This document shows, piece by piece, positions 10,013 to 21,986 of a stretch of DNA of 64,000 bases (the stretch's first letter is position 1; the number at the start of each line of letters is the position of its first letter). The position numbers and the translations under genes are program-made. The notes under the pieces were generated by a model. It searched no databases. It had not been told where the DNA came from and saw only the letters and a list, made by a program, of their open reading frames with translations. Source of the DNA: Schistosoma mansoni (taxonomy: Eukaryota; Platyhelminthes; Trematoda; Strigeidida; Schistosomatidae). The stretch lies in assembly GCF_000237925.1 (NCBI RefSeq), contig NW_017386013.1, positions 62,001 through 126,000 of the forward strand, written 5' to 3'.

Positions 10013-10962
10013 ATCTAAATTTGGTAGGACCCTTAACCGATTCAAACGGATACTCATATCTCTTAACATGCGTAGACCGTTTCACTCGATGGCCAGAAGC
10101 AGTACCTATTAAGGACATTATTGCTGAAACTGTGGCTCGCGCTTTCGTCGAACGATGGGTAGCAAATTTCGGCTGCCCTTCAACCATCACTACAGACTGC
10201 GGACGCCAGTTCGAATCTGGACTTTTTCGTAGCCTGACCAAACTATTAGTAATCACTCGCTTCCGAACGACCGCCTACCACACACAAGCAAACGGGTTGG
10301 TAGAACGTTTTCATCGACAACTAAAAGCTTCATTATCAGCTACAAATGTTCCACAGCGGACAGACGCTCTTCCACTCGTCTTGCTGGGTATCCGCAATGC
10401 AGTCAAGGCTGACATTGGATACACTGCATTTCAAATCGTTTATGAAAAGACACTCCGACTTCCAGGAGAATTCGTGGATCCTTCGTCTTCCTCATTGAAC
10501 ATGGATCTAAACTCTTACACGAGCAGGCTTGCAAACGCAATGCGTTCAGTTAAACCTGCTCACACTCGACCACAATCAACTGATGTTTTCGTTCAACCTG
10601 ACTTACGACATAGTACACACGTCTTCGTTCGTCGAGACTCACATCGACGACCTCTCGAATCGGCATACGAAGGACCCTTCAAAGTTCTTCAGCGTGAACA
10701 TAAGTACTATGTAGTCGATAAGAACGGCACGAACGATAGCATCAGTATCGATCGCCTCAAAGCAGTGTACTTAGAAGGAAACCCTAGTTGCGTCGACTTC
10801 CCTTCGGTACATTCGAACGACACGGCTCCCACACTCGTAGTACCTCACACGACAGTCGACACACACCTCGATACTTCGTCAACGTCGGAAAGGAAACATA
10901 AGGCAACACGTACTGGAAGAAGAGTAAGATTTCCAGAACATTTAAACGGCTATTGCACGTAG
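10013..10962 (+). pseudogene. Integrase core and C-terminus of the interrupted gypsy element
   Basis: The frame resumes directly after the LTR as [20 protein letters not shown]. It keeps the second core acidic residue (TTDCGRQF) and the glutamate ([12 protein letters not shown]), then the GPF module ([17 protein letters not shown]), and ends at TAG 10960-10962. Across the rejoined insertion site the codon at the first catalytic aspartate position is AAT (Asn). Together with the TAA at 4656-4658 and the missing 5' half, the gene is non-functional. 10013-10016 is the right copy of the ATCT duplication. Confidence 0.88.
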
Positions 10963-11493
10963 GACACAAACTTTATCTCGAATTCCCTTTGCATTACTTA
11001 TTATAAAAAAAGAATTTTTTTAATATGCTCATTTTTTTATACATTTATTTAAAAAATAACAATTTTTTACCTATGAGCGTATATATATATATTTTTATAA
11101 AAAAAACCAAAAAAAACCAATTTCTTTTTACCATCGCTTTTATGCTGTTGCAAGTGTATTAGTTTATTTATTTATTTTTTCCCGCTCATCTTGTATCCTT
11201 AAGCAAGTACGAGTGTATTTTCGACATGCACTCACACGTTCTATTTTTTCACTTTTCCAGGACGGCTGGAAAAGAACGACGAAGTTTCACAAGGAACCAA
11301 AAATTTCATTGTACTTTATTTCTTTATTGCTATGTTGTTCATTATGGTCCACTAGTGTAAGGAAAGACGACCGGACGCTGCTAAACGAAGCAGGCTATCA
11401 AAAGAGTGTTTACCAACGACAAACTCGTTGTGTTTAAACTTCTGGCTGGTCACGTCTTAGGGTCATCACTACCGCACTAGGGGGAGAGTGGTC
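10963..11493 (+). other. 3' UTR and polypurine tract of the interrupted gypsy element
   Basis: Non-coding, homologous (inverted) to 5017-5541. It has A/T runs around 11010-11120 and ends in the polypurine tract AGGGGGAGAGTGGTC at 11479-11493. Confidence 0.7.
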
Positions 11494-12331
11494 TGTCGCT
11501 GTAAATAAATCCCTAAATTCAATAGCTCATTAAGTGTTCGACATTGGATGCTGACCACGTTGTTTTAAGTGGACTTGTTCAACTGAAGGCTTTCGGTCAT
11601 GCATCCGTACCAGATCACGTTACGAACCAGTGTGGGACACAGCTCCCACGTTCACTAGCCAGATTAGGTCAAACGCTTCTCGATATATTGATAACGTATC
11701 AAATATTATTATTATTATTATTCACAAACATCTTATGGGTACATAAGTGCTGTGAAGAAACCATTTCGGGTTTCTTCAAAAATGCAATAATACACAATTT
11801 TCAATAATGTTAGCATTACATTTGCCATGTTTGAGAAAGGAAGGGAAAATAAAATAGTAATAATAGAATAGTAATAATAAATCAGGTTCTGCGTAATTGG
11901 CAAGAATTTTGAATTGATTTTGAAGGAGGAAAGGAAGAAACTAAGGAAATAGAAATAAAGGAGACGCGGAATACGTAAATATCTTAACGCAGAACAAGAA
12001 TAAACAACTATGTATGTATAGCAAAAACGAGTAATAAAAATAAAATAAAACAGAATAAATTAATAAGTAAATAACTTATTATTGCGGTAAGATATGACGT
12101 TAGAATAAGTGTTTGTGCGTGCAGTCATATTTTAGGGTGATGCTATGAAAGTCTAAATTAAGTGCAAAAGATAATCAATATGTATGAGGTGTATATACAT
12201 AGTGAAGATAAAACGAGTCTTTCCTATCTCTTTGCATCTGACTTCTGATTTCGATTGGTTGGGGAAAGCTTCGAATGAAGAAGGTGTTACTGGTTTATAG
12301 TTACAAAACTAGAAAACTAGTCGTATCTTCA
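11494..12331 (+). repeat. 3' LTR of the interrupted gypsy element, with about 0.5 kb of extra sequence
   Basis: It begins TGTCGCTGTAAATAAATCC, matching the start of the 326 bp LTR, and that similarity runs to about 11705. It then holds roughly 515 bp absent from the short LTRs (an ATT repeat followed by A-rich DNA). Similarity resumes about 12223 and ends near ...TATCTTCA at 12331. The extra part contains no recognisable gene. It may be an insertion here or a deletion in the young family. Confidence 0.75.
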
Positions 12332-15300
12332 GTTCCATCACAGGCTCCATCGCAACTACAATGTGATTATTAAGAGTTTTTGAATAATAATACAAACTAA
12401 GAATCCCATAAATAAGGAAATTTAGTCAAGAAATACTAAATGAGCACGAACGAATGTATTGTATTTGGAATTCAGAACCAAGCAGTCATCAAGTACAGTG
12501 GAATCATTAGTTCAGACAAACACCACACAGTCCTGAATTTTACCACCAATTCAATAAAACAATCATTACTAACGAAATCGCCCTCTCAATATTGTTTGAT
12601 TTTCCACCTAAACCGGTAAGAAGATTATTCAAATCAATATGGAATGAACAGGAGTGACAAGTCAAATTCACCAACGTTAGTGAACAATCTGCTTCGCGAA
12701 TTTACAAAAATTGGGTTAAGCGGGCCGCCGAGGTCTTAACACAACACATGAGTGTATTGTGTTCATCAAGCAGCTTGAATTCCTAAGTCTCTAACTTCGT
12801 GGGATTATTGGTGAGTGTAATAAAGACCAATAAACCAGAAATGAAGAAAAAGATGACTATAAATATGTTTCCAGTCATTTTTGGCTGCTTTTGGTCCGTC
12901 ATAATGTGAAAAAACCAAAAATGTATAAACTGAACTACTAAGTCATATAATTGTTCTATGGAAGCTGAATATAAACCATTTTGGAAATGCTATAATTATC
13001 TTGAATGATCATACAGGTCCTTCGGTTTTAGCGAACCGTTCAGTCATGTGCAACATAAAACCTTTCGTATACATATATAAGTTTGACTTATTACCCCAAA
13101 TGAGTACAGAGAAATGGGATTATCAAGGCGTCTACCGCCGAATTAATAGTACCAATAGTATCAGTGGTAGAAAATGTTACGGATATAAAATACGATCGAA
13201 GAAGAAAACGTAGTTCATTGAAGACAAAAACGCAAAGTTATTTAGGATGTAAGGCAAAACAATGAGTGAGTGAAGCCTAATCAGTACGATCGATTTCAAC
13301 ATTTGTCACATAAACTTTTCAAATTTTAGTTTTGATTTAATCGTGAGGACCCGAAATCGGTGCTTCACAGTTACTTATATATCTCAGTCAAGCAGTCAAT
13401 GACTTTGTGTAAGGACTCTCGATCTTAGTTTGGCCACCCTTAGTTTTCTTTCAACGGACTCCTACACCAACCGTTGTAGCATGTATAGGTAAGTGATTAG
13501 GTATATAATACATATATTCTGACCATCTTCATTGATAAACATTTACCACTGTAGAATCCAAACTAAGTTTGACTGAAGAATAACTGTCTGGTTATGTAGA
13601 GACGCGCGGAACCCTATTGAAATAATAACAGGGTGAATGGGAAAATATTGGTTCTAAATTTCATGATAAATACAAATGCACATTATTACCTAAGCGAATA
13701 TTAGGCAAGCAAATATATTAGGCATTCAAATGAGGGATCGAAGGTCGTCGGTTCAATTACTGCTGTCTGGGTCGCTGACCTCCACTTTTGAAGAGCTCCA
13801 TTCTAAAGAAAAGGGACCGTTAAACGATTCCGGCATTTTATTGGACGCTTAACCAAGATCACTTGGTGGACTAGAAACTATGAAGATGATAATAGGATTG
13901 TTCTTCTGACGTAATCGCAACCGTGAGAACGAAACGTAAGAATATGGGAGCTCTACGAGGAAATAGCACCCATCAAACCATCTTCCCAACTATAACGATA
14001 ATATTTATAGTCTTTGGATGGTCAACAAAGTTTCCCCAAAGTAAAATGGGTTTAGAAGTAAACCACTAGAAATATAAAACTAGACATCGAAATGTGTAAA
14101 CTGTAAGATCCAAAGTAGGTTATGGGCTGAGGAATGACCGTTTGAGTAGTTTATATATGCGATATTTCCCAGTTGAAATCAAAACAAAAGTGACTGAGAA
14201 AATATTGGTTCTAAATTTCATTATACATACAAATGTACATTATTACCTAAGCAAATATTACCGCTTAGTTATTCAACCAACAATTGTCCCCCTATTAATC
14301 GATCTTAATTACGAAAAATAAAGAAATTGCTAAGGAATGTAAGAAAATTACCGAGTGCACCAAAATGAATGTTATTCTATCCTTTCTTGTTAGATCAAGT
14401 AAAAATCCGTTCAAAAGATAATAGTTTGTTGCTTTATAACACAAAGTGTTTCCAATTCTGGGAAAGTCCTTCAATTCACAACCGAAATTCACGATCCCAG
14501 TCAACTCAAGCAACACAATCAAAGTGAGAACAGTCAATATGGCTAAGGTCAAGATCAAATATAAACTAAAACAACATGAATGCAGTTCAGGAAGAAACAT
14601 AGAAACTCAGTGAGAGAGAAAGAAAAACTGAGAAAACTATTATCAAATGAAACATTACGATCTCAAATGGCATCGAAATGTCTAACAAAATGTACAGCTA
14701 AAGAAACCAATGAGAAAAAGCTGCAAATGTAAACATGGAGGGATTTTCACTCTCGAAACCTTCAAAATGGATCTTACATGAACATATCCTTTTTTACCAC
14801 CAACTAGTTTTTCCATCTCTCTTGATAGCTATCAGAAACTTTTACGTCAACAGTTATTCAGTCCTAATGTCATTCATTTAAACTGTTTATCAGTGTGGAT
14901 GTTCCAATGTTCATCACTACAAATTGAGCCAAACAAAGTTTACCAGAATTTTTTAGATTAAAAAATGTTTGCACATATTTTCAACTACTTGTAAGTAGTC
15001 AGAGGAACAACTTAAATCTCAAGAGTTGGCATGAATTAAGCTAACGGTGAATTCTTTGATATAGTACAAATGGAAGCAGTTAATGAAAATTAAAAGCACA
15101 GAATTTAATTTACATTGAATAGTGATGAATTAAGGTTTAAGATCGACCGGACATTTGATTAATCGTTGATTACTCAAAAGAGTCAAATCTTAAGGACATT
15201 TCTTCTAGGTTATACTACGGTTAATTATACTTTTCTCATGTTTCAGATAGAGAACGTAGAAGAAGCATAACGAAGTTGGTGGTTGATTGGACGTTTTGAC

Positions 15301-16509
15301 TAATCTAATATCCTGACTTTTGTTAGTTCATTTCAAGTGACTTTATGGTTGAAAGCCTCAAGGTAAATCAATGTAAATGACAAAAGTTGTTCCAACTTCT
15401 GACGTATATATATAACTCATACATTTCACATTATCTCGAAGAATTCATGATTTTCACAATCATCCAGAATAAGAGAGTCAAAAAGTTTTTATGCAATATC
15501 ATAATTCTTTAAATTTAAATAATTTTAGCCAGTTTTTTTAAATAATATGTTACTCAGTTGATTTATGGTCAATAACGTAGAAGATACTTCCAAGAAGGAC
15601 AGTGTATGATGTTTGGTTCATTTTAAGAAATGAGTTTCTGAATATTTTGATTTATATTCGAAGTATATTTTCGAGTTATATTACAAAACATGTTCTCAAG
15701 TAACATTAATTAACTTCACCATGACAAATGTATTGGTTTAGTCTCAACTGTCATCGCTAAAACCGGTTCATGATTAAGAAATTTACATCAATGTTGTTGT
15801 TAGTCAATAGAGTTTGTCGAGGTTTTTCGCTGCCGAAATAACTTAACAACATTTTCTCAAGAATATCATTTCCAGTGAACTTAACTCACGCTAACTACGA
15901 GTGAGAAGATAAATTTCCTATTGAGCTTAAAACAGCATATAATTGTTTTCTATTAACCTAACTAGTATGTTTAAATGTTTGACTGTCGGAAATGATTCGG
16001 ATGAAACGCTAGACTTAGGTTTCGACCTGACTAGGAATCGTTAGCAAGCCTTACTTACAGTTTTGAGAAAACTGATACACTCAATGTATGTCAGCCTGCT
16101 TCAAAATTACTCAATTGTATAATTTCTATTTTAATCGACCTTCTTATCTATTTTAATAAAGGTTCAAATAACGTTTTTGATTTATTCATATTGATACCAC
16201 TCTTCATCATTTGTTTTATCTCTAGATTTTTCTATACTGATACTTTTGTATTACCATATTTTATTTTGTTTACTTTAATTACAGCCAAAATTGAACAAAT
16301 TTGAAAAACAATGTAATAAGACAAAAACATTTGTTTAATAGCTGTGGGAAATGAAAGGAATTATGTAATCACGTATTCTGTTGAAAACAGAAATTACTGC
16401 TTCTATGACAGTACACAATAGGGAAGTTAATAAAATGAACTTGAAAACGTGATTTCTAAGCTTAAAAACAAAGTGGTAATGAATTATTTTTAAGACCAGT
16501 ATGGTTTCG
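12332..16509. other. Intergenic DNA, no gene recognised
   Basis: AT-rich sequence without a convincing coding region or splice structure. The longest chance frame (101 codons, minus, 14295-14600) has no family features. The only structure noted is the pair of diverged direct repeats at about 13550-13703 and 14100-14262. Confidence 0.6.
13550..14262 (+). repeat. Pair of diverged direct repeats (13550-13703 and 14100-14262)
   Basis: The segments GAAAATATTGGTTCTAAATT at about 13640 and 14198 are identical and similarity continues to ATTATTACCTAAGC. The preceding 80-90 bases are also similar but more diverged. The 400 bases between include a GGTTCAATT resembling a Pol III B box (about 13752). 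The family is not recognised. Confidence 0.55.
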
Positions 16510-16690
16510 ATTGAGATCATGAATGGATTAATGTTAGACTACCACTGAAAACCTGGAAGCATCGGACGGCTGATTCATCCTGGTACTTGATCCCTCAGTA
16601 GTGCGCACTCATAATCCGGCAAGTGGGATTCGAACACAGTACCTTCAGTCTCGTGCGCAAACGCTTAACATCTAGACCATTGAACCGACA
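16510..16690 (-). mobile_element. tRNA-derived SINE with decayed hammerhead segment
   Basis: On the minus strand, GGTTCAATGGTCTAGATG resembles a Pol III A box and GTGTTCGAATCCC a B box. These are followed by GCGCACTACTGAGGGATC and CCGTCCGATGCTTCCAGG, matching the plus-strand SINE at 27578-27765. The hammerhead core is damaged: the CTGA box is followed by GGGATC, and the GAAAC part reads GAATC. Confidence 0.75.
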
Positions 16691-16756
16691 TCTAACTTAG
16701 GCCAATCTACAGTATTGCGTGACTGTTCTCCATGATCTTCAGTGAGTAACTGTGTG

Positions 16757-17031
16757 GTGTGGTCTACTTATATCCATATAAGTAGTATATGGCGATGGTC
16801 AGACATAGAATGTATTTTGGCAGAAGACCGACAAGGAAAAAACCGAAATGAAGCGCAATCGTTACGAAAATGCATGAACAATGAAATCAGAGAAGACGGA
16901 CTTATATTTGCAGAAGGAACAGCTAAAATTGAGGCAATTGATTGTTATTTTGCAAACTAACTGTTCACTGTATGGTTATCAGAGTTTGGTGAGATAGTCT
17001 GTAATTTGAGCTTAAATACATTCGATTGTCC
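16757..17031 (+). repeat. Interspersed repeat of unknown family, copy 1
   Basis: About 275 bp that recurs inverted at 37509-37794 with high identity. Both copies keep a similar open frame (VWSTYIHISSIWRWSDIECI, then AEDRQGKNRNEAQ). Copy 1 stays open to YFAN before TAA at about 16958. I do not recognise the peptide; it may be the 3' end of a longer mobile element. Confidence 0.75.
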
Positions 17032-17523
17032 TTAGTCGTGTTCTTGTTCACTGCAACTGCCTCACACTCGACACGGTTTCTGAAACTGCAGTGAAAAGAT
17101 TGTGAAATGCTCTCAATTTGAGCTTTTTCACATCATAAAATGTTCACATATGCACATAATATTCACATAATATTATTATTCAGATCATTTATTTTAAGGT
17201 TATGTGTCTAGTTATAGCAGACTATGTTCATTACATGTCGGAGAACTCTGAAAAATATTCTAAGTCATGAGACAGTTTTAGACTTTTTTAAATACTCTTT
17301 CAAATCATTCTCTTTGAGCATGATTAAAACAATTTGAAGCATATATTTTTGTGCTGCTATTATTTTTTAACTACTTAAAAGTAATCATAAAAACTTGCTA
17401 TGCAGAATCAGAGAAACTTCACTAACATTTAATAAACTATCTACATTTTATAATATTTAAAAAGCAATCACAAAGTGAGTTTATCATTCACTCAATAGAA
17501 CTTACTTAAATTCGGCTGTTACT

Positions 17524-17765
17524 CTTTGTGGAGGATAGAGCGTCGACCAAGATTCTCCGATCAACTTTGCCACAGGGTCTCGTTTCCAGTTGTTTCTAAT
17601 TGCCTTTTTTTATGTCTGACTTTGATTCCCGGTGCAACGTGTTCTCTGGGCTTACTCTCCCGATTTGCCTTCAGGACTCCAATCTGGGGCTTTTCTCACT
17701 ACGCGATTTGATTATTCCCTCAATGTGTGTCCTATCCACTTCCTGTGCCTTTTTCTAATTTCTTT
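17524..17765 (-). mobile_element. RTE (SR2-like) retrotransposon 3' coding fragment
   Basis: A minus-strand translation from about 17760 gives IRKRHRKWIGHTLRE, then WSPEGKSGE, and ends with ESWSTLYPPQR. This is the typical C-terminal region of RTE-type retrotransposon proteins (kRRWkWIGHTLRk...W.PeGkR). It contains several stops (after HTLRE, after SGE and later), so it is a dead, 5'-truncated copy. GC content is visibly above that of the surroundings. Confidence 0.65.
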
Positions 17766-17799
17766 TCCAGCTAGAAGTTAATTTGTTTTCTATTATAGT

Positions 17800-18930
17800 T
17801 GGCTATTGCGCCTGCTGTTCATTCTACAACCCCTCTAAGGTTACTACCGGTCACACGCGCGAATAAAGAGGGACGATCGGGCATGGGTTTAGTAACCCCA
17901 ACCCATAGAAAACAACTTTGCTAAAAAGGTTAACTAAACTCAGTCGAGCCATTCAGTTAATTCTTAATAATTAAACAAAGAAAAATAAAAACGTCTGCAA
18001 ACACACAACACCGTCATTGATCTAACCACTGTAATTGTAGGATATTTCATCATCAAGAAATAGTTATATGAAGGCAGTTTACTTATGGAAGTTGTGATTG
18101 CTTATTTTAAAACTAACAATAAACATCCCAAAGACAATGAGTAAAAGATATAATAAAGCACTCATCGAAATATTTAAAGCAGAGCAGTTATATGTTTTTA
18201 TAACTGTATAATTAAAACATCAGCTAATGATTGTTAGAGACAGTGTCACTAAGTTGCATCATTCATAACTTATGATTGAGATATTCACGGTGTTTAGTGC
18301 TGTCGTTAAATCTTCCAAAAGAGTTTTATGGAAGCGTATTAATTGTAATGTTATCCCCACATTCTTTAAAGGTTTTATATCTCTGTAAGGAGGATCAGTT
18401 AGCTTATTGCGTTTTATAAATTAAAAGAACTAACTTCCTGTACTTGTTACAGACAATAATAAATTTTTACGAATTGTCCAGTAAAATTCAAAAATTACAA
18501 GTGTTGTGATGGTAGTTCATGTTTTAACGCAAACACAATGGATAACCTTATTGTATTTTATTTAATGGAGTATGTAGTGACTATTTCAATTTGTGAGGAT
18601 TTGATTTATTCCGTTTTTGATATTGTTGAATAAATTTTCAATCGTCTTAGCTGACATGTATGTCCTTTGAGGATTGCGTCTATACAACCATTTTTTCACA
18701 ATTTCAGTAGGAGACATTAACTTATGATCAGTCTTATTTGAGAATTGTCAGTTAATTGTACACGCATCCTTGTGTTGATGTTCTCACCGTGACTCAAACC
18801 TAATTTATTTTACTTTAGACTCTAGACTTGCTTTTCACTTGATTGCTGAGTTCAGATAACTGTTTCTTCAGTAAATTATGTGACAGAATGACTAAATCGA
18901 GGCAAAAGGCACTGGACATATACCTGTGTC
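17800..18930. other. Intergenic DNA, no gene recognised
   Basis: A GC-richer patch at 17800-17950 may still belong to the RTE copy. The rest is AT-rich with no supported coding or RNA gene. Confidence 0.5.
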
Positions 18931-18939
18931 AACACCCAT

Positions 18940-19215
18940 AAAACTTCAATCAAGAATATCAGCTACGAGGTAATTCAAAAACCCTTACAAATTAAATTAA
19001 ATTCATACCCGTTAGATAAGGTAGTGTCTTTCTGGATTCAGTAATAAAATATACAAAAGGTTGGGTGTTTGAAGTGAAAGATATTAGGTTTGAATCCCTG
19101 TGGAAACATCAGCACAAGGATTCATGTATACTCATCTAGTGAATCCTAAGTAGGACGAAACGCACATCCTGAATTCCATTGCTAATCACAATCCATCTCT
19201 TCGACTTATTGTTAC
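18940..19215 (+). mobile_element. SMalpha-type SINE with mutated hammerhead
   Basis: The SINE head has a B-box-like AGGTTTGAATCCC (19086-19098). The ribozyme region (19132-19178) keeps stem II and the second core box (TAGGACGAAACGC) and the downstream CATCCTGAATTCC. The first core box reads CTAGTGA instead of CTGANGA, and the cleavage triplet reads ATC rather than GTC. The 18940-18985 part resembles a SINE tail (AATATCAGCTACGAGGTAAT), so two copies may lie in tandem. Confidence 0.75.
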
Positions 19216-19739
19216 AAGTCAATGTGTAATTATTTAATAATTGTATTCTGAACGTTACTATTATCATAGAATTATTATAATGAATAACAAAATTCTTCGC
19301 AGAATAATGTCTTATTATGAGTAAAAGGTTATATTTACATATAACTGTCATATTCATGTGATGAAATAATAAAATTATAATGACATATCAAACTTTTAAT
19401 TCTTATTTTATTTAAACCAGTCGAAATTACTTCTCTTATTGGATTATTTCAAAATAATGACACATTGAATACTCTTCATACTCAATTAGTATAAAAATAG
19501 AAACAGATATTTGTAATTGTAATATGTCGTATTTGTGATTTGTTGTTAGCTTTAAAGATCATTTTGATCGTTAAAAATCTACTACTTTTTTACGGTGCTC
19601 GATAGAACTGAAGGTTTATTTTACAACAACGACAACAGAGAAAGTAAACCTCTTGGTGAACTACGAGTAAATTAATTACAGAATTAAAAAAAAATCAGGC
19701 CAGTAATATCATCGAACGAATTTTCACACGAAATATAAA

Positions 19740-21919
19740 ATGGCTTCCGTTTCTAAGATTATCTATTTAATTTCTATACTTGTTGCAATCGCATGTATTA
19801 TTGTATCGATTGCCACTAATCCAACATGGAATGGTAAGTAGTTAAAAAATGTATTGCTTTAAGAAATATCCAAAATCCTTCATTTTCTGTTAATTTATTT
19901 CGTTCATTTTATTAATGACTTTATAGGGAAAGAATTTTATATCCATGAACTGCCGATAATCTGCTGAAAGTAATATGATAAATAGTTATATAACCTTACA
20001 TCATACAATCTTTATTTCAGCAATAAAATTTTTCATTGCATTAATGTAGGTACAGTCAAGTTTAATTTAATACTTTTAACTTTTATTCAGTGATCACCAT
20101 TCATTTTTTAAAATTAAGATTATATGTTTGTCTAAGAGATAATTTAATGCTTGTGACTTAATGGAAATAATGAAGCGATCTTTTCAGGATCCTTATATAC
20201 TTCAGTTCTTAACATCAACATCTGGCTGATCCAAACCCTAACAAATGAAAGAGGATGAAACTGCCGTCTGTTATTTCACGTTTACAGTGATTGTCTAACT
20301 TAGATAGGTTCATGATTTGTGTGAAATTCAACTTCCTCTACGACCCTATCATGAAATATAAAATTTCTAACCTGCATTCTATTTGTCTATATTAATTCAT
20401 TGGTTTCCATTTTACTGTCTTTTTAAGTCTTTCTACCATTTACTTAGAAAATGTAAACTTCATTGTGCCTGTCTTTCTCTGATATTTTTCTGTATAGATA
20501 GTACAAATAATTCCTTGTGGAGAGCAAATGGAGGACTTAGTATAGCCGGACTGATTTTGTTAGTAATAGCAGCTATCCTTGCAATTGTTTTGATTTGCAG
20601 AGATTATTCCAGAAGAATAGTGATCGCAATACTTGTTTTATTAATTTTAGCCTGTAAGTTTATGAAATTTTCAGTTAATGTTATTACAAACATGTGCCTA
20701 AATGTGATATATATATCACACTTTAATAGTAAACCACTAAGATACTGTTAGCATAAATGTAGAATTACTAATTGTTCACCAACGATTTTAGAGTTTATAC
20801 CTATTATTTTTTTCTAAAGTAACCACAAAAGCTTGATTACCAGCTCAGAGTGATTAGCATCACAAAAAGTTAGAGGTTAATTAAGATGAAGAATTAATAA
20901 AAGTGTCGAATATTTTTGAATGACACAGATTTTGCAGCTGATTCTTTCTATTATGAAAAAAGTTGATTTTCAAAGGTCTGAGGAATTCAAACAATCCGAG
21001 ATAATTTTCATTCCATATGAATAATACTAAAGCAATTATTGATGAGAGTTTAATGATAAATCACTAGAGAATACTAATTTAAAATGCAATAATGAAGAGT
21101 TTAAGAAATAGAATGAAACAGGTATTTATTGAATCTTGACTTTTGTTTTAGCTGTTCAGCTGAAATCAACCAGTCAGTCCGTAGAGTAAACTATCTCTCA
21201 GAGGAATTCCTACTGTACTGTTTTCACGAAAGACTATAGACTTCAATAAAACTAATCTGATTTTTCTTCCCGTTCAATATATCAAAGTGCTAATAAACAT
21301 TACGTTCATTGTTCATATATTATATTTGTCTGGAGTAGTATTCTTTCTCAATAAAGTAACAAAATACGAAATGCGAATATGTCGAGGTTGTGACAAGCTT
21401 TTAGCAAATGATAATAAATGACGATTGTCTTATCCCGCGAATCAATTGAACTTAGCTGTGATGATGTCAACTGAATGGTCTAAGTGTGTCATATTCACAA
21501 TGAAACCTAATGATCCTATATTCGAATTCTGGCAAGAATATTAATGTACACGGTTGAGAAGTCTTAAACTAAGGCAAAACAGCTGTCTCATGATCACTTG
21601 ATTTTCATTGATTCAATCTTCACAAAATAAGTTCATTATATTTTAGGTCAACAAATTCCTCTACATACATCTAGGTCTATTTTACCCATAATTAATTTAT
21701 CGATTAAATCACTTAAAAATTACTTTATCTACATTAAACTAATTTTTTAGTCTTTTTTCTATTAATTTATCTAAATTACTTATAGTGATATGCTTCATAG
21801 TTGCTTTGGCTATTTATGGTCAACAAATTAATTGGCAAGCATGGTTATTATCAGCTATGTGGGTAACGTTTATTTGTATTCTTATCGCAATAATATTCTT
21901 ATTGGTTGATGATTATTAG
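19740..21919 (+). CDS. Small four-transmembrane protein, three exons, function unknown
   Basis: Exons 19740-19833, 20498-20653 and 21786-21919 join to 128 codons (127 residues). Donors are G|GTAAGT at 19834 and T|GTAAGT at 20654; acceptors are TGTATAG before 20498 and TTATAG before 21786; both introns are phase 1. The protein starts MASVSKIIYLISILV. It has four hydrophobic segments, about residues 7-25, 47-67, 73-93 and 103-123, so both ends should lie in the cytosol. The first loop (TNPTWNDSTNNSLW) has two N-glycosylation sequons, and a charged CRDYSRR turn separates helices 2 and 3. It ends LLVDDY-stop. An AATAAA follows 61 bases after the stop. The size and layout are claudin/MARVEL-like, but no signature motif is present (no W-GLW-C-C), so I name no family. 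Confidence 0.82.
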
Positions 21920-21980
21920 ATTGCAAGTATTGTTAACAGTCTCAATGGTTTCCTTACATAAAACAACACAATATTATTTA

Positions 21981-21986
21981 AATAAA
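21981..21986 (+). terminator. Polyadenylation signal AATAAA of the four-helix membrane protein gene
   Basis: AATAAA lies 61 bases after the stop codon at 21917-21919, in AT-rich DNA. Confidence 0.55.

Larger units (their letters stand above)
4051..12331 (+). mobile_element. Plus-strand Ty3/gypsy element, interrupted by a younger gypsy
   Basis: Two plus-strand pieces, 4051-4690 (RNase H end, integrase N-terminus) and 10013-12331 (integrase core, C-terminus, 3' UTR, polypurine tract, 3' LTR), belong to one element. They join in frame once the 4691-10012 insertion and one copy of its ATCT duplication are removed. Protein similarity to the inserted element is very high, so it is the same family. 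It is dead: TAA at 4656-4658 lies inside integrase and the 5' half is missing or left of the window. The left limit coincides with the LTR region of the element at 1-4050, which probably inserted into it. Confidence 0.85.

Noticed and set aside
14295-14600. 101-codon minus-strand frame with a hydrophobic start
   Set aside because: It resembles a signal-anchor by composition only. There is no splice context, no homology that I recognise and no repeat partner.
16671-16690. Genuine tRNA gene suggested by A and B boxes
   Set aside because: The boxes belong to a SINE head; acceptor and anticodon stems do not form and hammerhead sequence follows.
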